Source of the DNA: Silene latifolia
Lineage: Eukaryota > Streptophyta > Magnoliopsida > Caryophyllales > Caryophyllaceae
Length of the DNA stretch: 64,000 nucleotides
NCBI RefSeq assembly: GCF_048544455.1
Contig: NC_133536.1
Coordinates: 30,320,152 to 30,384,151, forward strand
Direction of reading: 5' to 3'
Shown: piece after piece, positions 1 to 12,233 of the stretch
Layout of the letters: each line of letters opens with the position of its first letter
Position numbering within the stretch: the first letter of the stretch is position 1
Made by a program: the position numbers and the translations under genes
The notes under the pieces: generated by a model
The model's database searches: none
Seen by the model: only the letters and a program-made list of their open reading frames with translations
Told to the model about the DNA's origin: nothing

Positions 1-2
1 CA

Positions 3-860
3 ACTCCTAATGCTACACCACTCGCTAGTTCGTCTTGGCTCCGATCCTTTATGGATCGATGTAAACTTGAAAAGAATGGGTCAAGTTTCTCCGAATGGGA
101 TGCCCAACTCAAATTAGCCGCCGAAGGTGACGACAAGCTTCGTTACCTTACCGAGGCCTCTCCACCCGAACCCTCCACTAGGTCCACCGCGGCCACTAGG
201 GAAGCCTATGAGACTTACCAAAAGGAGTCCGCCGCAATGAAAAATGTCTTGATATTTGCGATGGAGGCGGACCTCCAAAGGAGAGCCTTCAAAATGGGCA
301 ATGCTAATGAGATTTACTCCAAACTTATGACCATGTTTTCACAAACTCCGCGGATCGTCCAATATGAGGCGGCCGCGGCATTCTTTGATCTCGACTTCAA
401 AGAGGGCCAAAAGGTTAGCCCTCATGTGCTCAAACTCATGGAGCTTGTCGAGACCTTGAAAATTCAAAAGGTTGAGATCCCCAAAGAACTCATCGTAGAT
501 AGGATTCTACACTCCTTGTCCAAAGTCAAGGCATATGTGCAATTCCGGGTGAATTTCAACATGCAAGACAAGGATGTGTCTCTTGAGGAGTTACACAAGT
601 TACTTGTGCAAGCCGAGAGGGACATGGGGTTAAATGTGAACCCTCCCAAGGATGTGCTTAACATAAGCACAAAGAGTAAGGGCAAGAAGCAAGCTCCCAC
701 ATTCACCAAAGCTAAGTCTTGTGAAGCTAGCACCTCCAAAGTCAAGAAGGGTCCTCTTGATAAGTGCCATTATTGTAATGGCATGGGTCATTGGAAAAGA
801 AATTGTTCCAAATACCTTGGTGATATCAAAGCTGGAAAGATCACTCCAGTAGGTAAATGA
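3..860 (+). CDS. gag: Copia-type Gag polyprotein, 5'-partial
   Basis: This is the nucleocapsid/capsid precursor of a Copia retrotransposon, which packages element RNA into virus-like particles in the cytoplasm. The frame is already open at base 3, so the ATG at 51 (269 codons) is probably internal to a slightly longer protein. The N-terminal part has the usual Copia pattern of a short strand followed by a W-containing helix (SSFSEWDAQL), then the UBN2-like helical Gag region. A CX2CX4HX4C zinc knuckle (CHYCNGMGHWKRNC) lies near the C-terminus at about 760-810. The frame ends at a TGA immediately after a basic tail, and no protease or polymerase frame follows. In normal Copia elements gag and pol are fused, so this looks like a gag-only, non-autonomous element. 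It is the only uninterrupted Copia coding frame in the window. Confidence 0.85.
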   Translation, partial: TPNATPLASSSWLRSFMDRCKLEKNGSSFSEWDAQLKLAAEGDDKLRYLTEASPPEPSTRSTAATREAYETYQKESAAMKNVLIFAMEADLQRRAFKMGNANEIYSKLMTMFSQTPRIVQYEAAAAFFDLDFKEGQKVSPHVLKLMELVETLKIQKVEIPKELIVDRILHSLSKVKAYVQFRVNFNMQDKDVSLEELHKLLVQAERDMGLNVNPPKDVLNISTKSKGKKQAPTFTKAKSCEASTSKVKKGPLDKCHYCNGMGHWKRNCSKYLGDIKAGKITPVGK

Positions 861-3487
861 CTATCCTTCTTTTATGTTTCAAATTCAACTATGGTAATAT
901 GATGCAAAGTTGTGATAATGTATCTCCCTTTTTATTGTAAATAGGGCCTCCACCAAGCAAAGACAAGGGAAAAGAAAAACAAGCATGAGAAACCATGGAG
1001 AAGCTAAGGATAGCTTTTATGGAGCTTTGTTTTTCATTGTCTTATTTTAAGTAATGTTTTGGATTTTAGAACTTTAAGTTTCCGTGTTCGACATGGAAAA
1101 GTATTTTGGATAATGAGTTGTATTTTGGGTGATGGTGACTTGGTTTGCAACCCAAGTCACCCGTTTTATCATTTATCCTTTTAATGTTCTAAAATTCATC
1201 TTTAATGCTTGCGTTTTGAAACATAAGATCATTCACTTAAAGTGATCTAATAGACAAATATAATGACGGGTTTCATTATATGTCCACATGCTTAAGGCAT
1301 GTGTATGATCATTTATAAAGTGATTTTTAGTCTATGAACTCTCTTAAAGGAATGTCAATCACCAAGAACTCATATGAAATCAATAACAATTAGTCAACCT
1401 ATGAGATAGTTCTCCTTATACTTCAACATCATTAATTTGTGTCTCATATGCTATCTTTGAATCTATAGTGTATTTATTCTAAAGATAGAGTGGGAGAAAA
1501 ATGAGGACACAACACACAAGGCAAGATAAAATTGTGTACTTGTGTATATAAAGATCTACGCAAAAGAGAATGATTTGAGTGAAGGTATATTTATTTACAT
1601 AGTATGCCGAATAGATGAGATCTATGGTCTCAAGTTAATTCTATATGACTAAAGAGACCAAGTGTAGTTAACATAAGAGTATATCCTCAAGATAACTACA
1701 CGAGGAGACCAAAAGAAGTTTTGGAATAAAATGACTAATGTAAAGTCTTAACAAGTTTTTGACTAAGTTGATGAAACATTTGACCAATAGTTTCAACCTT
1801 GAGATTTACTTAAGAGCCTAAATGAATTAAAGTAACATCCTAGTAATAAGCGACATTTATGACTAGAGGTTACAAGATTTGATATACCGATATCCTCAAT
1901 TGCTAAAAGTTAAACCATACAAATGTCATTGCTTAACCTCCCTATGAAATGGTTAAATCTCCTTCCAAAAGGGTATTTGCGAAGGACGTATTCTAGATAT
2001 TGTTTATACTTGAATAATGACATTGCTATACATCATTATGACATGAGTGTGTTGGAGATTTAAAATCTCTTTCCGAAAGGTTAAGATGAGACCACTTCAA
2101 AATAGGTATTTTGAAGGGATATGATGGGAACATATATGGTTCCATCTAAGTAACTTGGCAAATGCAATTCTTTATAAGTTCCGATTGAGAAGTCGATTTC
2201 GAAACATGTGGAATTGAGTGGGAGTTAGGAAATTCTCATGTGATGACATGGAATTTAGTAGGAGCTATCATCCTTTGAATGTTTACAACTCATCACTCAT
2301 TAAAGAATGACGAGCTAATACCTTCTTTCATAAAGAAGCTTATGAGTTTTCAATTCTGGATGAAAATGGACAATGATGGATCCAATTACATCAAGGGATG
2401 TTGGATTAGTATTAAGAGATACACATCACATCAACATACACATAGGTTATTCATATGAATGAAAATGGAATTACCATTAGCAGTCATGGTCATCCATAGA
2501 ACCCACGAACGGTTGATCTCATGATTATTAGTAACTAATGTTTCCGCCATTAGAATAATCATGTACATGTCCAATTATGAATCATATGCATAAGAGCATG
2601 ATGATAGAATTGGTGAGCCATAATGGAAACGTCATGTATTCTCAAGAAGAATCCGATGAGCGATTTCGGTGTTTGACGGAATACTCCATTATGTGATAAG
2701 AAGTTGCACATATTGTAGAAAATCCGAGCACATATGAGGATTTATGAGAATCCCAATTCTTTCAAGCCTTGAAAGAGAAATGAGAAGTTTTGAAAGATGC
2801 TTGGTTGAATAAGAGGTTATTCAAAAATAATCTTTCCTAGTTAAGCTAGGACTTGTGAGAAGTGCTAATTTCTAAATAATCTTGTCAATTGTTACAAGAT
2901 TCTACAAAACATATACCTAGTGCATTGTGTGTGGATGGAGTACTTGATCAGTACAAGTTATATCATTCATCACAAATTCGTTCGTTATGAGATAATCGAC
3001 AAGAAAGTTCTTTCAAGTTAAAGAACCGAAACCAAGGTCGGGAACCTTGATGTGTACTTGGTAAGATTCATGTTATGAGAGAGAACATGAATGTAAAGGA
3101 AATTGCAAGTGTAAGAAGTTTGAACACATGGACACATGGGATGTTAAACTTCTATTGCAATCAATAAGTGTTTACACTGACGATATACATCACAAGGTTG
3201 TAATATGATATTGACTACCCGAGTGTGATGTCGACATTTGTCGTTTGAGTTATTATTAACTCACCTTGTACATTGTTATATCCAAACGGGTTGTAGAGAC
3301 AATTGAACCCCGTTAAAGTGAACATGGATTAACATTGTTTTGCCCATAGTTACTTATATGAGGTGACGTCTCGAAGTGACTAGAGTGTGATGCGATTGAT
3401 GGCAAGTTCAAGTGCCATAGAGTCATGTGAAATGACTAGTCGATCACATAGGCAGACTGTTAGGAACATTTTGTCGGGCCTAATGAA
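861..3487 (+). other. Non-coding internal region of the outer Copia element
   Basis: About 2.6 kb follow gag without a recognisable integrase, reverse transcriptase or RNase H frame. Stops occur in all frames and I could not find a YVDD-like motif. The last 250 bases (about 3241-3487) are conserved with the inner element at about 10258-10495 and seem to be part of a 3' non-coding block typical of this family. The segment ends abruptly where the inner element begins. Confidence 0.65.
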
Positions 3488-4761
3488 GGTTGGGAAATGT
3501 GTCATCAACAATAGTGCGATCACATGATTTAAACATCATTATTAAACCTCATTTTAAGAATACATGTGGGATGTAATATTTTACAGTCAACTGGTCCACA
3601 CATATCGGTAATGATTGGCTGACTAGAGTTTGACATTACTGTCGTGCGACGGTGGTGATCAGTTGATCCCCTTAGGTCATACCTATAGGGAAATACTCTT
3701 AATTGATTATTTAATTAATCGTATACTGATACGAGTTAATTAAATTGCTTAAAATTGACGGATGATTTTGTGAGTATAATTTACGTATCTTATTGTAAAT
3801 ATGATTAAATAAGACACGGTCTAAGTAATCGAATTATTTTATTACTTGGATGAAATTATTGTTTACAGAAACAATTGAAACAGAATGAATAAATTATTAT
3901 AAATACAGAATGTTGTAGTTTATAATTTGGAAACCTTTTTGGTACGAGTAATTACGAATTACTAGTCAATTTTGTAAATGACATAGTTTATGAGTATGTT
4001 GATTTTTAATATGATAAAAATACATTGCATTGTAACATGTCATGTAACATGTTACATGTGACAAATTTGACAAATGACAAAATAAAATGGTTTCTCCATT
4101 TTATACTTAAAACCGAAAATATGGGTGGGTTTATAGTTTATATTGTGTTATTTATTTTAAATGGAAACACAATCATGAAACTAGGTAGTAGGCTTTGCAT
4201 GCTTGGTCTCTTGTGAAGAGCAAAAATAAAAGCTATTGGGCAACCTACCCAATGCCATTTTTTCGGCCAAGATGAAAGAAAAGAGATGGTTTCCTTTTTC
4301 TTAATCAATTCATTCATTCAACATGATAATTTTCTAGTGTGAGAAAATTAATATACTCTCTAAATATTGTGAAATCTAGAGAAATAAAATCACACAAAAA
4401 TACCCCTCTTGACCGAAATAATCAAGAGCCCAAATACAATTTATTTGTATCAATTTTATTGTAAAACCATTATTATTACTAGATCTAAATAGTATTGGTT
4501 TATTAAGATGTATTCCTTGGGTATACGCTTTTGGGAGGGATTCTACTCTTGAATCCTTGTTCTTCCATTTGGAAAGCTCAAGAACAAAAGAAAAGGAGAT
4601 TTCTTTTGTGCCCATAAAACCGAAAACAACAATGTAAGAACATGATTTCTTCTCTATTTGTTTCATTGTTTGCATGCATAAAATCCGTATTTAATTTTAT
4701 GACAAATTAATTTAAACATATATGAGTATGTTAGTATGTATATGAATCTACATTTCCTTCA
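3488..4761 (+). repeat. 5' LTR of inner Copia element
   Basis: It is nearly identical to 10969-12233. The end is TTCCTTCA directly before the primer-binding site. The first two bases read GG here where the 3' LTR has TG, probably a point change at the terminus. It carries a 9-base segment near 4060 absent from the 3' LTR. A 99-codon antisense open frame in both copies is a chance frame. Confidence 0.9.
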
Positions 4762-4780
4762 ATCGGTATCAAGAGCCACG
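4762..4780 (+). promoter_or_regulatory. Primer-binding site, initiator tRNA-Met type
   Basis: The bases just after the 5' LTR read ATCGGTATCAAGAGCCACG, close to the plant Copia consensus TGGTATCAGAGC complementary to the 3' end of initiator tRNA-Met. One extra A and a changed first base are visible. It fixes the LTR/internal boundary and shows plus-strand polarity. Confidence 0.8.
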
Positions 4781-7430
4781 GTTGTTTGCATGCAAATTGG
4801 TTAAAAGTTTTTCCGAGTTATAAGAATAACAAATAAAACTTGTAAAATTTGTGTTATTATGATATATCACGAAATTATTACATGCATGTTAATATTTCTG
4901 GTCCTAAAGTGTTTTAGGATATTTTGGTTATTTATCGGATTTTTATTGTTCATAATTTACAATAATGACATTTAAATGTGATTTTATGAGTAAAAATGTC
5001 ATTTTTGGTCTAAAAATAGCTATACTTCGAATTTTTCATTGATTTTTGGATATGTTGTGACACATATTATTTTGAGATAACCTGTAAATTTTCATAATTT
5101 TTGGAGTTGTTATGCTCGAAAAATGAATTTTTCATTATTAAATTCGGATTTAAGTGAAAAATAGGTTAATATGAGTTAAATTTCGAATCTGGTCATAGAA
5201 AATTAATATGTTGTCACATGCAATTTTACAAGATGTGTGTAAAATAATTGGCTATAAAGAAGTCTTTTTGCATGATTTATGGATTTTTGAAGAAAAATAG
5301 CATAAATAGTGACATTATTAGTGGAAAATTAATAAAACATAATCTATGACTTAGGAAAAACGTCTAATGTTGCATTTTATTATCTTTTTCAGATCTAAAA
5401 TTGAAAAGTTAGTGAAAATAATTTTTCCATGTTTTTATGATTATTTTATTAAAAATCGATAAACCGCAACATTGTTTTTCCGGAAAAATTTCGAAATTTT
5501 TAACCTAAAATTTTGAACATTATGAGTGTCATGGAATTTTTCCAGAATGTTCATGATTTTAAATTTCAAAATTTGAATTTATTTGAAATTTTGTGATTTA
5601 TTTGAAGTTTAATAGCTTATTTTTGTAATTTTAGTCCATTTATGAACAATTTTATAAGATATGGGTTAATTATGGTCAATTATTAGTGAAGACTATATTT
5701 TGAGTCCTAAGAGGTTAGGGTAATTAACTTATGCATAAATATGAGTTTATGTAATTTTTGTGATTATAAAATGTTGAAATCACGCAAATCCGTAAAAACC
5801 GAGTAATATACGATATTGGCTAATTAAAGGCGATTTAGCATAAAATTGAGCATGTTCATACATATTATAATGCTGCATTTTCTTTATGATTGTCATAATT
5901 TTAATTTATGTAATTTTTGAATTATGTAATTTTACTTAGTATGGCCTTAGATTTTAATTGGTATTTCCCAAAATGTATGGGAATATCGATTCGGTTGTAA
6001 TTTTTATTGTGATCTCGTATCACCGTTTTGTAATTTAATAGATTTATTTTATTTTAGTTACAAATGTATAATAGGAAATTATGTAATTTATTATGTAATT
6101 TTATTCATTCCGGAGTTCCAAAAGAAGGATTTCTTCATGAATGACGATACATAAAGACGGTGTTACCTCGAGATGCGTGCCACAACCGAAGTTCAAGGGA
6201 CCAATGGAGTTGGTTTCCGAATATGTAATAGTTAAATAGTTTTTCTATTTTAGGAAGGCCATACTAGGATTTATTTACTTTTATGCTTGCATTTTATTTT
6301 ATGTCACATGCATCGCTAAATCGCCATAACTAAACATGCATTGTCTCATCGAGTTTATCGACCGTGTCAAATATAATTATCGTAGTTCACCGCTTTAGTT
6401 CACTTAAAACGTGATAGATAATAATTTGACCTGACCTCTCGCTAAAACAATTAATTGAGACATAGCCTTACCAAAGAGTAGAAACCATGAAAACCTATTT
6501 CGTGAGGGAGTGCACTCGGCCACACCGGGGTACAAACCTTGTTACGTAGGGGAAGTGGGTGATAAATGTCTATCCACCGAATTCATGTTGATAAGGGTTT
6601 CATCGGCCACACCGTGCCCAAGTTAATGTGGGTTTGGATCATGGACACATTTATTCGAAATTTGGATTGAACTCAACAAAAGTTTTTCGATAAGGGTTTT
6701 ATCGGCCACACCGTCCCCTTGTTGAATGTGTTTTGGGCTAAAGATATATGTTAATGTAATATTATCGACCAAGAGTTCTAAAAGTAGAATCGATTAAAGC
6801 GTTAATCCACCGAGTTATATTGATAAGGGTTTCATCGGCCACACCGTGCCCAAGTTAATATGAATTTGGGTCTTGGAATCATTTATCATAGTTGGGTAGA
6901 GGTCACTATGTAAATGCCTTACTTGTTATTTACAAGTATTAATAAAACGATGAATGTTAAGTTTTCCATTATTCCGTTATAAAATTGTTCTATTTCTTTA
7001 CCACCATTCATATACGATATCATTTCGTTTTTGATTCAAATCTCCATTAAAATTTCGTAACTAAAGACAAATATGAATTTGCTTCTAAAACCTCAAATGA
7101 ACCATTGCTAAGGATCTCTTGTAAAGAGTATAGATAAAAGTTATTCATTATCAAACAGGTTTTTGATTCTTGACTTATACATCTACTTACAATGGATTGT
7201 TTTTCATATACTTAAATGAATTAAGTACCTTGAAAAGATAATATTGTTTTGGTGATTAGATTTTCTGAATTCGTAATTGACCAAAATAACGCAACCACTT
7301 CGATGAAAGTTTTAAGACTAAAACGAACAAATGAAGAGTAATCTTCATGAATTCAATTTTGCTTCTCAAAGCAAAGACTCATTGAAATGAGTGGGAGCAT
7401 TCTCTTAAACCGTTAAGATGAGGACGAGGT
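4781..7430 (+). other. Long AT-rich leader of inner Copia element
   Basis: About 2.6 kb between the primer-binding site and the first coding relic. No open frame of note. Between 6500 and 6860 a phrase reading approximately GGTTTCATCGGCCACACCGT recurs three or four times, an irregular short repeat. The rest is AT-rich with stops in every frame. Confidence 0.6.
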
Positions 7431-7620
7431 TCAAGAAGTAAAGATTATAATGGAATTGATACTAGGTAATGTTAAAGGTAAAGTTGTTGAGAATGACGAT
7501 ACTAAACTTATCAATCCCGACCGATATAGTTTCCATTGTCTTAAATGTTGGACACGAGAAAGGAAACTACCCCAAATTATTGAAGAATCAACAAGTTAGT
7601 TGTGGGACATCTAATGGGAC
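7431..7620 (+). pseudogene. Relic of Copia gag C-terminus (zinc-knuckle region)
   Basis: Near 7530-7580 the sequence can be read, with one single-base frame change, as a degenerate zinc knuckle: Cys-x2-Cys, then GHEKGNYP in place of the GHWKRNC of the outer copy. The last cysteine is lost. This places the end of a dead gag about 2.8 kb after the 5' LTR. No other part of gag is readable. Confidence 0.5.
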
Positions 7621-8559
7621 CTTCTTCTTTAAAATGTTTATTTGATTAAACATAAAATTTTGCTAGTACTACTTCGTCAATATTAGAAACCAATGGAGGT
7701 TTTCATCATTGTACTTGATACATAGGATGCTTAGAATATGACGACTAGCAACAATAATGTCGAGAGATAGAGTAATTGTGTACTCAATCTAGTTTTTGGA
7801 TTTAAAGTGGTACTTAATTGTGACTATTAAGTGCATAAACTCTAAATAAGAATATAAAATTGTTAAGAGACAAAAGAGGTTTTTCACTTTTGTGACCCTA
7901 TTCACCACGATTTGATGAATGGCTAGCCCATTATCAAGGTGATTATATTCTAAACCAAACTAGAATGACATATCATGTAGATGATGTAAGATTCAAATTG
8001 GTAACCCAAGATTAAACCTTAAAAGATGGAATAATGAACGCAAAGAGTTATCGAGTACTCTTGAAACCATTAGATTGTTAATGGTATATGCGTATCTTGT
8101 ATTCAAAGCAAGATATCTCGTGCCTTTTGGTTGAAAAGGAGATCGGGGTTGTAAATCATTGATCCAAAATAGGTTAATCATTTTCTTTACCAACGATTTA
8201 AGTTTACGCTAATGTGTTCACTTAATAAGGTAAATAGAGAAATCTTTGAAGAGTTCAAAGAAGCACGATTTAGTCGTGGTGGGATTATCAAAGTGAAGAC
8301 TTTGATATAAGCCAAATGAAATGTGATATAGCATCACAAGTTAATCTCTCTTAGCACGCATCATGGAATAATGTGTGGTTGGATATGAATTCAAACGCTA
8401 TTCGATATGGTTTGGACTTCAATCAAGTTACTTTGAGTTACTTGATCCTTTTGGGGATTTTATCATTTTTGTCTAAATTATTTTTCCACTAAAACCAATC
8501 ATATGAGATATGAAATGGTAAGGGTACCATGTTTGTAAGTTTTCACAAGAAACAAATGC

Positions 8560-10115
8560 TCATTTTTCCCTTTTCAATTATCACGAGTACGACGGGTTTG
8601 TGGCTCGTGAAGCTGTCTTTCTAAAATACAAGTTTATTTCTAGAAGACAGAGTGAGAGAATTTATTCAAGAGCCACAAAGAATGTTATGTCGCAAGAAAC
8701 TGGTCTTTCTTGGCTACATGAGACGTTTCTTGGCTACATGAGACGTTTTGTGTAAGATGTTGTTTCTTTAAAACCTAGGAGGTTAAATTCGTCAAATTGT
8801 TGAAAATGATGGATTCATGCTACTTTTAAGAAAGTAAAGAGCTTATAACTTACAAAGAAATCGTTTGATTCAAATTGATTACTTCTAGAAAGTAATGAAC
8901 ATATGACTTACATAAGAGTGTTTAAGTCACAACTCAATATAAGGCTTAGAGCCATGAAAATCCGAAATAAAAAGGCTTGGTTAGTTGCAAAGGGTTTTGC
9001 ACTAATAAAGAGAGATTTCAAGGTTGATTGGTTGCAAAGGGTTTTTACACCAATTGAAATGCTTAAGTCTATTTGGATCTTCTTAGGGATTGTGTTTCAT
9101 TATTATGAAATACATAGCGAGTGAATCTAAAACCCACTTCTTCAATTAGAAGGAATGTATACAATACATATCTTGAGTTTTGAAGATTCTTGCAATCCTA
9201 AGATAATGTGAAACTTAAGAGAGGGTCTTAAGTACGACATCAATGAGTTGGAATCAACATTTTTGGATCATGTGATAAAACATTTCTCGATAAGTCGAGA
9301 AGTTTTGTTTATACATGGAGTTTAGTGAGAGTTACGGAAATTTTAATTAGTCCGATATGTGGATGACATATTGATCATCAAGAATGATTTAAGACTTTTG
9401 GAGTATTATAATACATCTTGAATATCCGGATTTATGAAGATAAATCCACATGATATCAGCGTCGATAAGTCTTATGTTGATAAGATTCATGACTAGTTCA
9501 ATTAAATTGAACATATTTGATTGATTCCATTTGCTTCCGCTGCCGGATCAATTAAATAAGTAATGATGTATAACACTTCATATACTTTGAGTATGATGAA
9601 CTATTTTCAAAATCGAATTTAAGTAATCTTTACCTAGTATATAAAGATTACCCTTAAGTGCTTGCAGAAGCATTAAGGAAGTAAAGCAAAGTGTTTATGA
9701 TGCAATTTTGTGTAAGGGTGTTACACAAGTGACAATTGACAATTGAGATTGCGCATGGTTTCCGACAAAACCATAATCAAAACACATTAAGATGGTTAAG
9801 AGACCATTGCGGCTATGTTAATTAAGAAGTAGATTTTCTAGAATCGTTCTAGGCAATAAAAAACAATGAAAGATATTTATAACATAAATTGAGTACACTT
9901 GCAATCATGAGATGTGCAAGAGGATGAGTTCCACACACTGTGAAACCACTGGGAGCTATTATTAGGCTAAGAGGGTCTATGTCTTGATTGGATCTCGACA
10001 CGTACTCAGAAAGTTTTGTAATGCAAATGTATACATTACAAAGGAAAACGAGTATGTAGTAAGGTTGAGTAAGGTACAAGAAGTTGATAAAACCTACTAA
10101 CCAAAGCCTTCTCAA
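8560..10115 (+). pseudogene. Relic of Copia pol (integrase C-terminus, reverse transcriptase, RNase H)
   Basis: Order and motifs match Copia pol. At about 8590-8690 the frame reads REAVFLKYKFISRRQSE, the conserved patch downstream of the integrase core. At 8903-9124 a 73-codon frame contains AWLVAKGF and MLKSIWIFLGI, the RT fingers/palm start. At about 9354-9389 the frame reads RYVDDILIIKND, the RT active site with both aspartates kept. About 9535-9600 has a weak match to the RNase H junction. These islands are in different frames separated by stops, and no integrase catalytic core is visible. The product is certainly non-functional. Confidence 0.65.
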
Positions 10116-10249
10116 AGGCTAAACATGATGAGTCATGTCATTTCAATTGAATTGAAATGAACAACTACGTACAAGATCAAATTAGATTATAGAACATGAA
10201 TAGTAATCAGGCATTGACTATTCATATGTGATAATCGCATTTGTCGTTC

Positions 10250-10951
10250 GAGTTTTACTTTAAAACTCTTTTATTATACTTTGTTACATCCAAACGGGTT
10301 GTGGAGACAATTGAACCCCGTTAAAGTGAACACGGATTAGCATTATATTCGCCCATAGTCACTTGTATGAGGTGACGTCTCGAAGTGACTAGAGTGTGAT
10401 GCGATTGATGGCAAGTTCAAGTGCCATACAGTCATGTGAGATGACTAGTCGATCACATAGGCAGACTGTTAGGAACACTTTGTCGGGCCTTATGACCGCT
10501 TATAAAGTTCTGGCAATTTATATAGCCTGGTCGTGGCGAGAGCTACTATAGTATTCTAATGAGTCGATTCTTTTGACTAAAGACTATTCACCTAAGATGG
10601 CACGATTTGATTAACTTTGATTTGTGTTACTACGACCTTCGTAAATGGGGTCAAATGGGCATATTTTGGGTTATGATGGCTGTGGCTAGTCGAAGGGAAT
10701 GAGTGAGATAGGAATTGTCCATCCCCTTGTCAGGGTTAAAACAATATCTCAGGGCCACTCGAGGAGTAATGAACTGGAAATGCGTGGCCACGCTCGGAAG
10801 GTATCCAGAGTGGATAAATCCGGTCAATCAGTTATTCTCCAGATCGAGGAAACCACTCTCGATATGATCACTTGCAAGTACGACCCGAAAGACACCTTGC
10901 ATTGAGTAGGAGATAGTAATAGGACAAGAGAATTGGTGGCGCACACTTGTC
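10250..10951 (+). other. Conserved 3' non-coding block of the Copia family
   Basis: This stretch is shared with the outer element (3241-3487 joined to 12234-12712) at high identity, better conserved than the pol relics beside it. It includes a 68-codon frame at 10699-10905 that the outer copy breaks by a one-base deletion, so coding is unlikely. It probably serves replication or packaging, since it lies just upstream of the polypurine tract. Confidence 0.6.
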
Positions 10952-10968
10952 GAGGACAAGTGGGAGAT
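10952..10968 (+). promoter_or_regulatory. Polypurine tract of inner Copia element
   Basis: The purine-rich run GAGGACAAGTGGGAG directly precedes the TGTTGGG start of the 3' LTR, the position expected for the plus-strand primer. The same run precedes the outer 3' LTR at about 12696-12712. Confidence 0.75.
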
Positions 10969-12233
10969 TGTTGGGAAATGTGTCCTCAACAATAGTGCGA
11001 TCACATGATTTAAACATCATTATTAAATCTCATTTTAAGAATACATGTGGGATATAATATTTTACAGTCAACTGGTCCACACATATCGGTAATGATTGGC
11101 TGACTAGAGTTTGACATTACTGTCGTGCGACGGTGGTGATCAGTTGATCCCCTTAGGTCATACCTATAGGAAATACTCTTAATTGATTATTTAATTAATC
11201 GTTATCTTGATACGAGTTAATTAAATTGCTTAAAATTGACGGATGATTTTGTGAGTATAATTTACGTATCTTATTGTAAATATGATTAAATAAGACACGG
11301 TCTAAGTAATCGAATTATTTTATTACTTGGATGAAATTATTGTTTACAGAAACAATTGAAACAGAATGAATAAATTATTATAAATACAGAATGTTGTAGT
11401 TTATAATTTGGAAACCTTTTTGGTACGAGTAATTACGAATTACTAGTCAATTTTGTAAATGACATATTTTATGAGTATGTTGATTTTTAATATGATAAAA
11501 ATACATTGCATTGTAACATGTCATGTAACATGTTACATGTGACAAATGACAAAATAAAATGGTTTCTCCATTTTATACTTAAAACCGAAAATATGGGTGG
11601 GTTTATAGTTTATATTGTGTTATTTATTTTAAATGGAAACACAATCATGAAACTAGGTAGTAGGCTTTGCATGCTTGGTCTCTTGTGAAGAGCAAAAATG
11701 AAAGCTATTGGGCAACCTACCCAATGCCATTTTTTCGGCCAAGATGAAAGAAAAGAGATGGTTTCCTTTTTCTTAATCAATTCATTCACTCAACATGATA
11801 ATTTTCTAGTGTGAGAAAATTAATATACTCTCTAAATATTGTGAAATCTAGAGAAATAAAATCACACAAAAATACCCCTCTTGACCGAAATAATCAAGAG
11901 CCCAAATACAATTTATTTGTATCAATTTTATTGTAAAACCATTATTATTACTAGATCTAAATAGTATTGGTTTATTAAGATGTATTCCTTGGGTATACGC
12001 TTTTGGGAGGGATTCTACTCTTGAATCCTTGTTCTTCCATTTGGAAAGCTCAAGAACAAAAGAAAAGGAGATTTCTTTTGTGCCCATAAAACCGAAAACA
12101 ACAATGTAAGAACATGATTTCTTCTCTATTTGTTTCATTGTTTGCATGCATAAAATCCGTATTTAATTTTATGACAAATTAATTTAAACATATATGAGTA
12201 TGTTAGTATGTATATGAATCTACATTTCCTTCA
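10969..12233 (+). repeat. 3' LTR of inner Copia element
   Basis: Starts TGTTGGGAAATG and ends CATTTCCTTCA. It is about 99% identical to 3488-4761 by eye. Immediately after its end the outer element resumes with ATGACCGC. Confidence 0.9.

Larger units (their letters stand above)
3488..12233 (+). mobile_element. Younger (inner) Copia-type LTR retrotransposon nested in the outer one
   Basis: A complete 8.7-kb element: 5' LTR 3488-4761, primer-binding site, 6.2 kb internal region, polypurine tract and 3' LTR 10969-12233. Flanking bases are ATGAA on the left and ATGAC on the right, a 5-bp target duplication with one change. The undisturbed target sequence is visible inside this same element at about 10491-10500, where ATGACCGC follows the conserved block. 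The two LTRs differ by roughly ten substitutions and one 9-base indel over 1.27 kb, so insertion was recent. The internal region carries only fragments of gag and pol, so it must have been copied by proteins made elsewhere. Confidence 0.9.

Noticed and set aside
4376-4675. 99-codon minus-strand open frame, found again at 11848-12147
   Set aside because: It is in both copies only because the two LTRs are near-identical; the diverged outer LTR does not keep it and there is no domain.
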